Shown: positions 35,716 through 45,179 of the stretch, one piece after another
Layout of the letters: each line of letters begins with the position of its first letter
Numbering within the stretch: the first letter of the stretch is position 1
Origin: CAZSAK01 sp964605155
Lineage (GTDB): Bacteria; Pseudomonadota; Gammaproteobacteria; SZUA-140
Assembly (NCBI GenBank): GCA_964605155.1
Contig: CAZSAK010000012.1
Location: 17,830 to 81,829 of the forward strand
Length of the DNA: 64,000 bases
Direction: 5' to 3'
Notes under the pieces: model-generated
Database searches by the model: none
Told to the model about the DNA's origin: nothing
The model's input: the letters and a program-made list of their open reading frames with translations, nothing else
Made by a program: the position numbers and the translations under genes

Positions 35716-36796
35716 TTTCTACCCCGCTACCGCCATTATACTTGCGGAAATCTGTGCTGCCTTGCTGGTGATGAACGGCAGCATGTTATTCATGATCATA
35801 CGTAACAAACGCCGTACCCGACGAGCACTGACGCAACTGACCGAGCGCTTGAAACAAAACGAATCCGATCGGCTTGTCTCGCTCAAGACAATACTCAAGG
35901 ACGTCTGCCACTACTCTGAAGACAGGATCAATGAAGCATCAGCCGGTCTGATCAAGACCGAACTGGCCTTTTATCAGGCATTGATGAACGCCGTCTCATC
36001 AGGAAACACGGAATCACTGGAAGACCTTGGCCTCAAAACGCATTCGCTTATCGACGCCTACAGTAATATGGTGCCTCAGACAGGTGCGTCCGCAGGTGAT
36101 AATACACAAATGCAAGATGCCGACGGTGCCGTCAGCGAACTGAAGACGGAGATGGCGCAACTCAGGCATGAAAATGAACGGCTTTCCACGGAGATGAATG
36201 CGATTAAGGCTGAAATGGATGAAACCAACTCCGAGTTCACCCGTACCTTCACCAAAGGGGGCAATGAGGAAACGGATACGACTCAGAGTGACGATCAAAC
36301 AACTGCTGAAGATGTCGGGATGCAGGATACGCAAACAGCAGAGGCACAAACAGCGCCGGCGCAGCCCCCTGAAGAGATAAGCACCGAGTCAGCGGTTGCC
36401 TCGGAAGGGCATGCGGCAACTTTGAAGGAAAAGGAAGGCAAGGATGATCAAATTAATGCTTCGGTTGACACGGCGGCGAGCAGGAAAGACGCCTCGTTGC
36501 ACAATGAGCCCACAATAAATGTAGATAATGAGGCTCATGAAGATGATGACGATATCCTGGATAAATCTGATATCGAACTTGAAGAAATCAATCCTGATGA
36601 AGACAACAACGCCGAAGACAAGAACGGGATGGTGTCTGACGGGAGCCCGGATCCTGAGTCTGGTATCAGACCGGGAGACAACGCAACCCAAAATACATCC
36701 GTTGACAAAGCAGAGAAAGAAGCATCAGATCACCCGGTTGCCAAAAATACTCAGGACAAGGAAAAGACTGCATCGGTAAAGGCTGAAACCGTATAA
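35708..36796 (+). CDS. Membrane protein with coiled coil and long acidic tail
   Basis: 362 residues from the ATG at 35708; GGAG lies 11 bases upstream and a GTG at 35696 is an alternative. A membrane helix (about 7-28) is followed by basic RNKRRTRRALTQ, then a helical/coiled-coil region (about 35-170), then a disordered tail to the end, rich in Glu, Asp, Thr and Gln (for example EDDDDILDKSDIELEE). The positive-inside rule puts the bulk in the cytoplasm. No family recognised. Its coupling with the VWA gene suggests the two form one transmembrane assembly. Confidence 0.6.
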   Translation: MNSFYPATAIILAEICAALLVMNGSMLFMIIRNKRRTRRALTQLTERLKQNESDRLVSLKTILKDVCHYSEDRINEASAGLIKTELAFYQALMNAVSSGNTESLEDLGLKTHSLIDAYSNMVPQTGASAGDNTQMQDADGAVSELKTEMAQLRHENERLSTEMNAIKAEMDETNSEFTRTFTKGGNEETDTTQSDDQTTAEDVGMQDTQTAEAQTAPAQPPEEISTESAVASEGHAATLKEKEGKDDQINASVDTAASRKDASLHNEPTINVDNEAHEDDDDILDKSDIELEEINPDEDNNAEDKNGMVSDGSPDPESGIRPGDNATQNTSVDKAEKEASDHPVAKNTQDKEKTASVKAETV

Positions 36797-36910
36797 CATA
36801 CTGGTCTTTACCATTACCATCGGCCTGCCTGCTTAGCTGACCGACCGACGGCCCAAACTCCGAATAACGGCAGCACACATGACGACCCGGGGGAACGTGA
36901 TGTAAACTGC

Positions 36911-38305
36911 ATGTCCATGGCTCGTCTTCGCTTATCCGATTCCATAATAAAGAACAATGCCGATCTGATTCGTGATGATCTGCGTGTTTTGTGGCACCCG
37001 TGCACCCAGATGAAGGACCATGAAACTCAGCCGCCGATCCCTGTCAAGCAAGGTGACGGCATTTGGCTGGAAGACTTTGATGGCAAACGCTATCTCGATG
37101 CCATCAGTTCATGGTGGGTAAACCTCTTCGGCCACAAGAATCCCCGCATCAACGCCGCCCTGCATGAACAGATAGAAACCCTGGAACATGTCATTCTTGC
37201 CGGTTTTACCCATACACCTGTCGTTGAACTGTCACAACGGCTGGTTGAAATTACTCCGCCCGGCCTGGAACGCTGTTTTTACGCCGACAATGGCTCATCT
37301 GCAATCGAGGTCGCGCTCAAGATGAGTTATCACTACTGGCAGAACACTGGTCATACAAACAAGACGAAATTCATCACCCTGACCAACAGTTATCATGGTG
37401 AAACACTTGGCGCCCTGGCCGTCGGTAACGTGGGACTGTATAAATCCATATATGCACCGCTGTTGATGGACACCATCGATGTGCCATCGCCGGATTGTTT
37501 CAATCGGGAAACAGGCGAGAGCTGTGCAGCATATTCTAGCCGGATGTTCCAGGCCATGGAAGATACTCTCGAGCGGACACACCGGCAGGTATGTGCCGTC
37601 ATCGTGGAACCTTTGGTGCAATGCGCGGGTAATATGCGGATGTACGATCCCGTCTACCTCAAACTGTTACGTGATGCATGCAATCACTATGACGTACACC
37701 TGATCGCCGATGAAATCGCCGTTGGGTTCGGCCGCACGGGCAGCTTGTTTGCCTGTGAACAGGCCGGTATCAGCCCGGATTTCATGTGCCTGTCCAAGGG
37801 GCTCACCGGCGGCTACCTGCCCCTCTCCGTGACATTGACGACAGATGATGTATACCAGGCTTTTTACGATGATTATCAAAGTCTCAAGGCTTTCCTTCAT
37901 TCACATAGCTATACCGGCAACCCGATCAGCTGTCGTGCCGCCCTTGCATCACTGGATATCTTTCATGAAGACAACGTGATCGAGAACAATCGCGCTCTGT
38001 CGCAGCTGATGTATGAGGTCACGGCGGATCTTGCCGATCACAACCATGTCGCCGAAGTACGTCAACACGGCATGATCCTCGCAATCGAGATGATCAAGAA
38101 CAAGCACAGGCGTGAGCCCTATCCGTGGCAGGAACGGCGCGGCATGCATGTATACCGCCATGCCCTTCAAAGAGGCGTATTGTTACGCCCCTTGGGCAAC
38201 GTGGTCTATTTTATGCCCCCCTACATCATCTCGCCCGAACAGATCAGGTATATCGCACAGGTCGCGCGAGAAGGTATTGAACTGGCCACCGAGCGGTCCG
38301 TATGA
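36911..38305 (+). CDS. bioA: Adenosylmethionine-8-amino-7-oxononanoate aminotransferase BioA
   Basis: 464 residues of the class III aminotransferase family. The BioA signature is present: LWHPCTQMKDHE at the N-terminus, DNGSSAIEVALKM for PLP phosphate, DEIAVGFGRTG, and the PLP lysine in LSKGLTGGYLPLS (near 297). It converts 7-keto-8-aminopelargonate to diaminopelargonate in biotin synthesis. It is followed after three bases by rsmE, a pairing common in Gammaproteobacteria. The other bio genes are not in this window. Confidence 0.95.
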   Translation: MSMARLRLSDSIIKNNADLIRDDLRVLWHPCTQMKDHETQPPIPVKQGDGIWLEDFDGKRYLDAISSWWVNLFGHKNPRINAALHEQIETLEHVILAGFTHTPVVELSQRLVEITPPGLERCFYADNGSSAIEVALKMSYHYWQNTGHTNKTKFITLTNSYHGETLGALAVGNVGLYKSIYAPLLMDTIDVPSPDCFNRETGESCAAYSSRMFQAMEDTLERTHRQVCAVIVEPLVQCAGNMRMYDPVYLKLLRDACNHYDVHLIADEIAVGFGRTGSLFACEQAGISPDFMCLSKGLTGGYLPLSVTLTTDDVYQAFYDDYQSLKAFLHSHSYTGNPISCRAALASLDIFHEDNVIENNRALSQLMYEVTADLADHNHVAEVRQHGMILAIEMIKNKHRREPYPWQERRGMHVYRHALQRGVLLRPLGNVVYFMPPYIISPEQIRYIAQVAREGIELATERSV

Positions 38306-38308
38306 AAC

Positions 38309-39067
38309 ATGCGCATACCACGGATATACACAGACTCTGACATCGCTCAGGGGATGCGTCTCAGGCTCGATAAATCCGCCGCCAATCATCTGGTACGGGT
38401 GCTGCGTCTCAAATCGGGCGCACAGCTGGTAGTATTCAATGGTCGTGGCGGGCATTTTCAGTCAGTGATAGATGACATTCACAATGGTGATGTCAGCGTC
38501 GTGATAGGCAAATACACCCCTGATGAAACGGAGTCACCACTCAATATCATCCTGGCGCAAGGTATATCACGTGGTGAACGCATGGACTATACGATTCAGA
38601 AATCTGTCGAACTAGGTGTAAATACCATCATGCCACTGCTGACCGAGCGTTGTGGAGTTAAACTGGGTAAAGACCGGGCAGAAAAAAGATTGCGCCACTG
38701 GCGGGGTGTCATCGCTGCTGCCTGCGAACAATGCGGCCGCGATACCATACCCGATATACTGCCCGTGACCTTATTGCATAACTGGCTACAACAGCAATCC
38801 GGCGGTCATATCGGTAATCAATCTATGACGCCTCTCAAGGTGGTGCTGGATTATCAAAGCAGCGACACATTGAAACAACACCCCAAACCGGATGGTCCGA
38901 TTATCCTGCTGATCGGACCCGAGGGGGGATTGACCGATGATGAGTTACAGTCGGCATATCACGCGGGATATACAGGTATCAGGCTTGGACCACGCATCCT
39001 GAGAACCGAAACGGCAGGTATCGCTGCAGTCACTACCTTGCAGGCGTTATGGGGAGACCTGGCCTGA
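38309..39067 (+). CDS. rsmE: 16S rRNA m3U1498 methyltransferase RsmE
   Basis: 252 residues. RsmE-type SPOUT methyltransferase: the N-terminal PUA-like part contains NHLVRVLRLKSGAQLVVFNGRG, and the C-terminal knot contains LIGPEGGLTDDEL and LGPRILRTETA, the AdoMet-binding trefoil. It methylates U1498 of 16S rRNA. It is co-transcribed with bioA and convergent with the CheB-like gene. Confidence 0.96.
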   Translation: MRIPRIYTDSDIAQGMRLRLDKSAANHLVRVLRLKSGAQLVVFNGRGGHFQSVIDDIHNGDVSVVIGKYTPDETESPLNIILAQGISRGERMDYTIQKSVELGVNTIMPLLTERCGVKLGKDRAEKRLRHWRGVIAAACEQCGRDTIPDILPVTLLHNWLQQQSGGHIGNQSMTPLKVVLDYQSSDTLKQHPKPDGPIILLIGPEGGLTDDELQSAYHAGYTGIRLGPRILRTETAGIAAVTTLQALWGDLA

Positions 39068-39097
39068 AGCCATCAATTACGAGGTTGATCTTTCCTG

Positions 39098-40186
39098 TCA
39101 AGTCTGGCCCGCATTCTCCCTGGTGGATTCGATTGCGCGCAGGGTGACTGCCAGATGCTCAGCCAGTAATTCCGGTGTGGCGGAGTAGGAAACCTGGCAA
39201 GCATCACGGATATATTGCGGCGTGCTAGGGAAACGACTGCTCTCGCTGTCCTGCGTCCAGACGACACCACCGTGATCCGTAATTGCATTGCAACCCTCGA
39301 TGCCTGTTCTGCCGATACCACTGAAAACGATGGCGCCGGCATTTCTACCGTATTTTTTTGCAACCATGGTCAATATCTTGTCAATCGCCGGTGTGATGTC
39401 CGACGATGTAGACGGCGGCACAAGGTTTATCTTCCCAAGTTCATCTATCATCAGTGTTTCGTCAACGAGAGGCAATATGATCACATCTTGATGACGTATG
39501 CTATGGCCCGCCTCTGGTGGCTGCACATGGTAGCTGGTTCCTGCAGCAAAAAGTCGTGAGGCAAGGGTGACGACATTCTCGCCAAGATACTGTGCGATTA
39601 TAAAACCGATGGGCAGATCACCCGGGAGTGCGGACAAAAAACGCCTGATTGCCTCGATCCCGCCCATAGACCCTGTCAGCACCCAGACGCGTCGCGCCGG
39701 AATATCATGGTTTACGCTTCCAGCTGGCTTTGCGGTCTCCACCGCTATATGACCTACATCACCACCTTGCGATTCAGTGGCATTATGACGAGCGGGTGAC
39801 TCAGGTGTCCTGTCCGAATCCTTATCAATTCTTGCGCCTCGCCGAAACAATGATGTCAGTTTGTTGGACAATTTACGACCCAGCTCCTCCTCTGTCTGAC
39901 CGTTTTTCAAGGTAACGTCGCTGTCGCTGAATACAATGGGAATATCAAGTCTCTCAAATAATGTATCCAGATATTCCTTTTGCAGCGCCTCTCCATCTTC
40001 CAGATCAACCAGTAATACATCAGCGCCGTTGCGAGCGAGCTGGTCCGGTAAATCCGGAACAAATGCTGTATTTAACACAACATCCAGACCTTGCCCCAGC
40101 AGAATATCGCCCAGGCCTGATCGGGTCTCACCGTTATGGTGTACGATCGCCACCTTAAGCGGTCTTGTATCAACTGTATTTAACAC
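39098..40186 (-). CDS. ChpB/CheB-like methylesterase with broken catalytic triad
   Basis: 362 residues: a degenerate receiver-like N-terminus (about 10-110), a linker, then a CheB methylesterase fold (about 165-350). CheB uses Ser-His-Asp. Here the Ser is kept (TGSMGG, S173) but the His of the usual QHM is Y200 (AQYLGEN) and the Asp of the usual GMGxDG is T294 (SGIGRTGIEG). The N-terminal half lacks a clear acceptor aspartate pocket. It should not demethylate receptors in the normal way. The start is a GTG. It is the last gene of the Chp-like cluster. Confidence 0.75.
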   Translation of the reverse strand: MLNTVDTRPLKVAIVHHNGETRSGLGDILLGQGLDVVLNTAFVPDLPDQLARNGADVLLVDLEDGEALQKEYLDTLFERLDIPIVFSDSDVTLKNGQTEEELGRKLSNKLTSLFRRGARIDKDSDRTPESPARHNATESQGGDVGHIAVETAKPAGSVNHDIPARRVWVLTGSMGGIEAIRRFLSALPGDLPIGFIIAQYLGENVVTLASRLFAAGTSYHVQPPEAGHSIRHQDVIILPLVDETLMIDELGKINLVPPSTSSDITPAIDKILTMVAKKYGRNAGAIVFSGIGRTGIEGCNAITDHGGVVWTQDSESSRFPSTPQYIRDACQVSYSATPELLAEHLAVTLRAIESTRENAGQT

Positions 40187-40371
40187 CCCGGGGATGCCAT
40201 GTCAGCAAAGTTATTTATATAAGAGTGATTCACCCCGAAATTCCTGCTCGCTGTTTATTTTCCAGAAGTCACGGCACATTTATAGCATACCGGGGTAATT
40301 ACTTAAACGTCGGGTTAAGATTGCCTGTCTGCAGGCATTGCCATTGCGCCTGCGATTATGTTAGTTCATTA

Positions 40372-42837
40372 CTATGTGATCGATAGTTGCCGGATTGCCT
40401 TCAGATTACCCACATCTTCCCCCAGTAAGGCACCGAGCTCCAGCACGAGTACCAGCCGTTTGTCACTCAGGAGTGTTGCCCCGGATATCACCTTGACCCT
40501 GTTCATCTCAGGCACAGGCTGGTTGATAATCACTTCCCTTTGTCCCTTGATCTGATCTACCTGTAATGCAATGCGCTTATTACCCATGGAGATCAATATC
40601 ACGGGATACTGTGCATCCCCGCCGGCTGTTATATCCCGCTGTTCAAACCCCAGCACCATGGCAAGATTGCGGAACTGATAGGTGTACCCCTTGTATTTAT
40701 ATATATGTTCATCAAGTGATCTCAACGCATCAATTTCCAGTGCGCCCAGATACAGCACATCGTCGACATTGGCCAGCGGAATGGCATATATCTCACTATC
40801 GACCTGCACGGTTAATGCCTGCATGACGTTCAGCTCACAGGGAACGCATATTGTAAAGCTGTTGCCCGCCGCTGCAGACGTGTTATAGGTGACATCTCCA
40901 CCCATGGCCTTGACGATACGCGCAATATCGGATAACTGAATACCGGACGACTTTAAACCAGCCAGATTGCTCTCCCTGTTAAAACCGCCGTTGAACATCA
41001 GCATCGAGAGCTCGGCGATTGTAAACGGTTCTTTTTCATGTATGTATCCAAGCTCCACTGCCCTTTGCCGTAATCCGGCGGAGTCGATAGCAATGCCGTC
41101 ATCACGGATATTGATGACCAGCTCCATACCCTGTTTGGTAAATTCCAGGGTGATGGTTCCGCCCAGAGGCTTGCCTGAATTTACCCGGGACACAGCAACT
41201 TCGATTCCGTGTTCAATACAAAAACCTATGAGACACTTCAACGGTTCGATCAGGTTATCCAGCAAGATCCTGTCCAGCCTGATATGCTGTCCGATGACAT
41301 TTAAAGTGACAATCTTTGATTGTTCATCAGCTTTATGCCTGACAACATGTTCAAGCATCTTAATGCGGGATTCAATTGATACGATACGTGCCTGACGCAG
41401 TCCCGCCTTCATCGAAGCAATGATTTGCCGTTGCTGTTCGATATGCTGTCCCAGCTGATTCAGCTGTTTCAGGTTTTGGTCATGCGCTCTGTCCGATTCA
41501 TCCAGGTACTCGTTCAAGAGACTGTCGTTGTCTCCGCTATTTTCACTGTTACCTGATGCCGAGGATGACCTTGCAATGCGTATATAATTGCGCAGTTGCC
41601 CGGTCTCATGCTTCAATTCATCGATATACGACCTTAGCAGTTCATACGTTTCGTCGATTGCATGCTGCATATCATCCATCCTGTCAACATGTTCCTCCGT
41701 CCGGTCACGAATGCCCGAAGCTGGACGGTATGACGGTCGATTTTGTGTTTTATCAGGCCGACCTGGACTATGTTCGTCAGGTACGGCCGGGTGCGGATGC
41801 CTGAGCGCGATCTGTTCTCCATTGCCATCATGATCAACCCCCTGCGTCAATCCGTCCACCGGCTCGGTGAGTTGCCTGCTGATCCTGAACACCTGTTCCT
41901 CGACCGGGTTTATAGTCTCACGATGGATGTACTGATCGACGAGCGAGCTCAATTGTTCATAGGACTGATCCAACAGCTCGTTTATCTCTTCCCGATGTTG
42001 CTCATCACTACGCTGCAATAATGCAATAAGCAACTCCATACCATGACTCAACTCAACCACCTCTTCAAGTCCTGCATCCAACGCTCCTGTACTCAGGGAT
42101 GCAAGAACCTTACGAAACTCCTTGATTAATACGCCACTGTCACGTGATTTCTGCAACATATGCAACACCATCCTGCCCGACTTTATGTACTTGCCGGCAA
42201 TCCGCATGAATTGTCTTCTCAGGTCATCATCCACCTTCTCCCTGCCCGTTATATCTTCGGGAGACAATGTATTTGATGTTTCTATATATGAAGGCATGAG
42301 GTCATCATGGTACCTGTTCTGATCGGACATGACTGATCGCTCGTTGGACAGACTATACGATGTCAACGATGAAGACAGTGATACAAGTCGCTTTGTATTG
42401 CTTTCTACTTCAGTCAACAAGCTTTCCTGCTGATTCACGTCTGCAGACAGTCCTTCCAGGTAATATGACATTTCATCAAGTAAGCCGAGAAATAATCGTG
42501 ATCCATCATGATCGAGAAACGCGATATCGGGACGGGCCGGGATAGCAGTGATAAACTGATTACAGGCGTTAAGGGCATTGGCGATGCGGGTAAGATTCAA
42601 CATAATCATGCTGCCGGAAATCAATCTCAGGCGGTCTTGTATGTCCTGAACTTTATCGTACTCGAAATCACTCTGCAGGGACTCAAAGGAATTCTTTACC
42701 ACGAAGAGCTCCTCGAGAGCCTGCTCGATAACAGGATCCATGAATTTCCTTAATATACGTTCTGAACCGGATTCATCAGAAGCATCTGTCCAAAGCATGT
42801 CCTTCATCAGCTCTTTGTAATCTTTTTCGTCCGACAT
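40372..42837 (-). CDS. ChpA/PilL-like CheA with degenerate Hpt and ATPase motifs
   Basis: 821 residues. An N-terminal ChpA-like helical region (about 34-98) is followed by an Hpt-like domain (about 205-275), a long linker, a CheA dimerisation/HATPase part (about 395-665) and an intact CheW domain (about 672-805). No C-terminal receiver is present, unlike PilL/ChpA. The Hpt has no phospho-His: no histidine occurs between H226 and H265, where HTxKG should be. The N-box Asn is F539 (IGFCIEHGIE), G1 keeps DDG but has A583, and G2 GRGVGMD is replaced by SSGIQLS (630-636). Kinase activity is unlikely; the CheW fold may still scaffold an array. Confidence 0.8.
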   Translation of the reverse strand: MSDEKDYKELMKDMLWTDASDESGSERILRKFMDPVIEQALEELFVVKNSFESLQSDFEYDKVQDIQDRLRLISGSMIMLNLTRIANALNACNQFITAIPARPDIAFLDHDGSRLFLGLLDEMSYYLEGLSADVNQQESLLTEVESNTKRLVSLSSSLTSYSLSNERSVMSDQNRYHDDLMPSYIETSNTLSPEDITGREKVDDDLRRQFMRIAGKYIKSGRMVLHMLQKSRDSGVLIKEFRKVLASLSTGALDAGLEEVVELSHGMELLIALLQRSDEQHREEINELLDQSYEQLSSLVDQYIHRETINPVEEQVFRISRQLTEPVDGLTQGVDHDGNGEQIALRHPHPAVPDEHSPGRPDKTQNRPSYRPASGIRDRTEEHVDRMDDMQHAIDETYELLRSYIDELKHETGQLRNYIRIARSSSASGNSENSGDNDSLLNEYLDESDRAHDQNLKQLNQLGQHIEQQRQIIASMKAGLRQARIVSIESRIKMLEHVVRHKADEQSKIVTLNVIGQHIRLDRILLDNLIEPLKCLIGFCIEHGIEVAVSRVNSGKPLGGTITLEFTKQGMELVINIRDDGIAIDSAGLRQRAVELGYIHEKEPFTIAELSMLMFNGGFNRESNLAGLKSSGIQLSDIARIVKAMGGDVTYNTSAAAGNSFTICVPCELNVMQALTVQVDSEIYAIPLANVDDVLYLGALEIDALRSLDEHIYKYKGYTYQFRNLAMVLGFEQRDITAGGDAQYPVILISMGNKRIALQVDQIKGQREVIINQPVPEMNRVKVISGATLLSDKRLVLVLELGALLGEDVGNLKAIRQLSIT

Positions 42838-42859
42838 CGCGTCTTATTCCATCATGTCT

Positions 42860-44887
42860 TCAGCATTTAGGTAAATCTGCACCTGCATTTTTCCAGGAGT
42901 CTCTCAATTGTGCCGCCAGTTTTTCCAGCGATTCAACACCAGCCATGATGTCATTGACACCAGCCGACAGATCAACAATATGCTGTTGTAATGAGGCAAT
43001 TCCGTCAGCTGCCTCATTGAGGCTATTAAACTGACGTTCCAGGATAGTCACGACATTCCCTATCCTATCGATCAATGTTGCATTGTCTTCAATGGATTGC
43101 CCCTTGGAATTAGCGCCTTCCTCACCTGGCATCGTCAATACACCCAGATGCTCCTTGAACGTTGCAACATCTGCCAGTATTTTACCAATGACAGTAGCAA
43201 ATTCATCGTCTAATTCAGTCAGTCGCCTGGATATACCTGTAATTCGATGGGCGTGTTGTTGTATTTCATCTGCTGCAAACAGCCCTACTGGTTCATCGTC
43301 CCCGTTCACGTGGATCGCGGTATTCAACGCAATCAGATTGATCTTCGATGCCTCGCTGCTGATCCGTCCGGCGACCCCGCTGATGTCTGGAAGATACTCG
43401 CGGATAAGCAGCATGGACTGCTGCAAAGTGTCGACCTGGTCATCAAGGCGGGTAATCCCGCTTTCCAGCTCGCTAACCGGTGCACGGGCAGAATTCATAC
43501 CGGATTGTACATATTTATCCAGCATCCCTTTCAGGTTGATCGCTTCATCCATGCCACGTTTCATTGTATTAACTGTATCTTCAAGAGTATTTTCTGCACT
43601 GTCGGCCTGTTGGGCCAGTCCGTCACTGACTTCGACAATTGCTAATATCGATTCATGCATGCCGTTTGATACGGACAATATTTGTACTACCGTTTGATCA
43701 ACATGTTCAGCATGTTTTCGCACCGGTTCGAGTGCTGTGTTGACAGCATCGTGATATGATGATGTCAGTTCTCGCCGCGGTCTGGCCTCGTAATCACCAC
43801 CGGCAATATCTCCTATTGAATCTTGGACGAAGTCAACCAGCTCCTGAGGGCTGATATTGTCCGGCCGGGAAGTACCGTTGCTGGCTATAGATATGAGTTG
43901 CAATATAATGAGTGTTATAAAAACCAATACACCTGCGCCCAGCAATGTCCACATAAGTGGTGTGATATTGTATTGCGGTTCCGCCTTGTCGAATGCTTGC
44001 ACTAATGTCCCGGTCGCCTGTATAAACGACGGTTTTATACGTATGCTGTCGCGTACCGCAAAATTCAACCTCGCCAGTTCGGGTTCCAGGTTCAGTATGC
44101 CCGTTATCGAATCGCTCACACGATGATAGATCAAGAGGATTCCGGACAGTTTATCCCTGATAGCGTCGTCACTGACCTTGAGCTGACCACTGCCAAGCAT
44201 AGCTTGAAGCGTTTGCTCAAAGATCGCTGAATCTCGCCCGATGGAAGAATAGATCCGCGACCGAGTCTCATCGCCGATCATTCCGCTACGGCTGATATCA
44301 TTGACCCCCTTTTCGATACGCTGTATCAGCACCAACTGTCTTGTCGCATTATAGATATCCCGGGCGTTTGCACCATTTTTAACAAGATCTCTGGCGACCT
44401 CTTCCGACAATGACACTATTTCCGGAATCGACAAGCTGATGTTTACGAGCAATCCTGTCAATTTTGACAATGAGTGTTCACCATTCAGTATTATGCTTAT
44501 ATCAGCCCTGTAGTCCTGCCAGACAACATCAACAGTTTGTAACGCAGGTGTCAGTCCGGTTCTTGAGGATATGCCTTTACCGGTAACACCTGTCCTGATG
44601 TCGCGCAATAATTGTTCGAACCGACTGGTATGTGTCCTTAGCGCGTCAATGCCCGGTTTTAAACGGTTTTTTGCAATATCTTCGATATCCATGCCAAGCT
44701 GGCCGGCTATCATTTGCTGTTGATGTATATCTTTATACAGCTGATTGTTTCGTTGGTAGCGGAGATCCGTATAAGAAAACATCACCATCATCGCAATGAT
44801 CACGATCACGAATACACCCGCAATCATGCTCAAATTTGAGCCTTCACCCTGATCTGCTACGACAGTGTTTTGTATGGACTCGGACAT
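42860..44887 (-). CDS. PilJ-like chemoreceptor with divergent signalling tip
   Basis: 675 residues from the ATG at 44887, preceded by GAGGG and AAAGG; a GTG at 44947 is an alternative. Two membrane helices (about 19-39 and 311-331) enclose a periplasmic PilJ-type helical sensor of about 270 residues, followed by a long coiled-coil signalling domain. The hairpin tip, highly conserved in receptors (QTNLLALNAAIEAARAGE), reads SKINLIALNTAIHVNGDD, and the following VVADEVRKLA reads FAADEIQQHA. Contacts to CheA and CheW should be altered. No obvious methylation sites. Confidence 0.78.
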   Translation of the reverse strand: MSESIQNTVVADQGEGSNLSMIAGVFVIVIIAMMVMFSYTDLRYQRNNQLYKDIHQQQMIAGQLGMDIEDIAKNRLKPGIDALRTHTSRFEQLLRDIRTGVTGKGISSRTGLTPALQTVDVVWQDYRADISIILNGEHSLSKLTGLLVNISLSIPEIVSLSEEVARDLVKNGANARDIYNATRQLVLIQRIEKGVNDISRSGMIGDETRSRIYSSIGRDSAIFEQTLQAMLGSGQLKVSDDAIRDKLSGILLIYHRVSDSITGILNLEPELARLNFAVRDSIRIKPSFIQATGTLVQAFDKAEPQYNITPLMWTLLGAGVLVFITLIILQLISIASNGTSRPDNISPQELVDFVQDSIGDIAGGDYEARPRRELTSSYHDAVNTALEPVRKHAEHVDQTVVQILSVSNGMHESILAIVEVSDGLAQQADSAENTLEDTVNTMKRGMDEAINLKGMLDKYVQSGMNSARAPVSELESGITRLDDQVDTLQQSMLLIREYLPDISGVAGRISSEASKINLIALNTAIHVNGDDEPVGLFAADEIQQHAHRITGISRRLTELDDEFATVIGKILADVATFKEHLGVLTMPGEEGANSKGQSIEDNATLIDRIGNVVTILERQFNSLNEAADGIASLQQHIVDLSAGVNDIMAGVESLEKLAAQLRDSWKNAGADLPKC

Positions 44888-45179
44888 AAACCTTTCAAAC
44901 CCTCTTGAATCAACCATCCTGGACCATGGATCCGGTGGCGGTCTCACCTGTGACGTTTTGATTGTTATATGAATGAAGTCAGAGAGGCAGTGATACCCTT
45001 TTTCCTCACATCTTGCCGTCCAGGGCTCACCAAGAAGGGTGTATCAAACACTCATTTATCAGTGAAAACTTCTAGCTTTCCTTGTGTCGTCATCAGATGG
45101 CTGGATCTGATGACGTGTGGATTATTGTTATACTGTAATCGTTGCATGGCGCCGACTTGTTCGTACAACGGACAGTCCT
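44888..45179. other. Gap in the Chp cluster where pilH and pilI normally lie
   Basis: About 290 bases between the PilG-like and PilJ-like genes hold no minus-strand frame resembling PilH (receiver) or PilI (CheW). I also see no recognisable remnant by eye. Promoter elements for the receptor gene are probably here. Confidence 0.45.
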
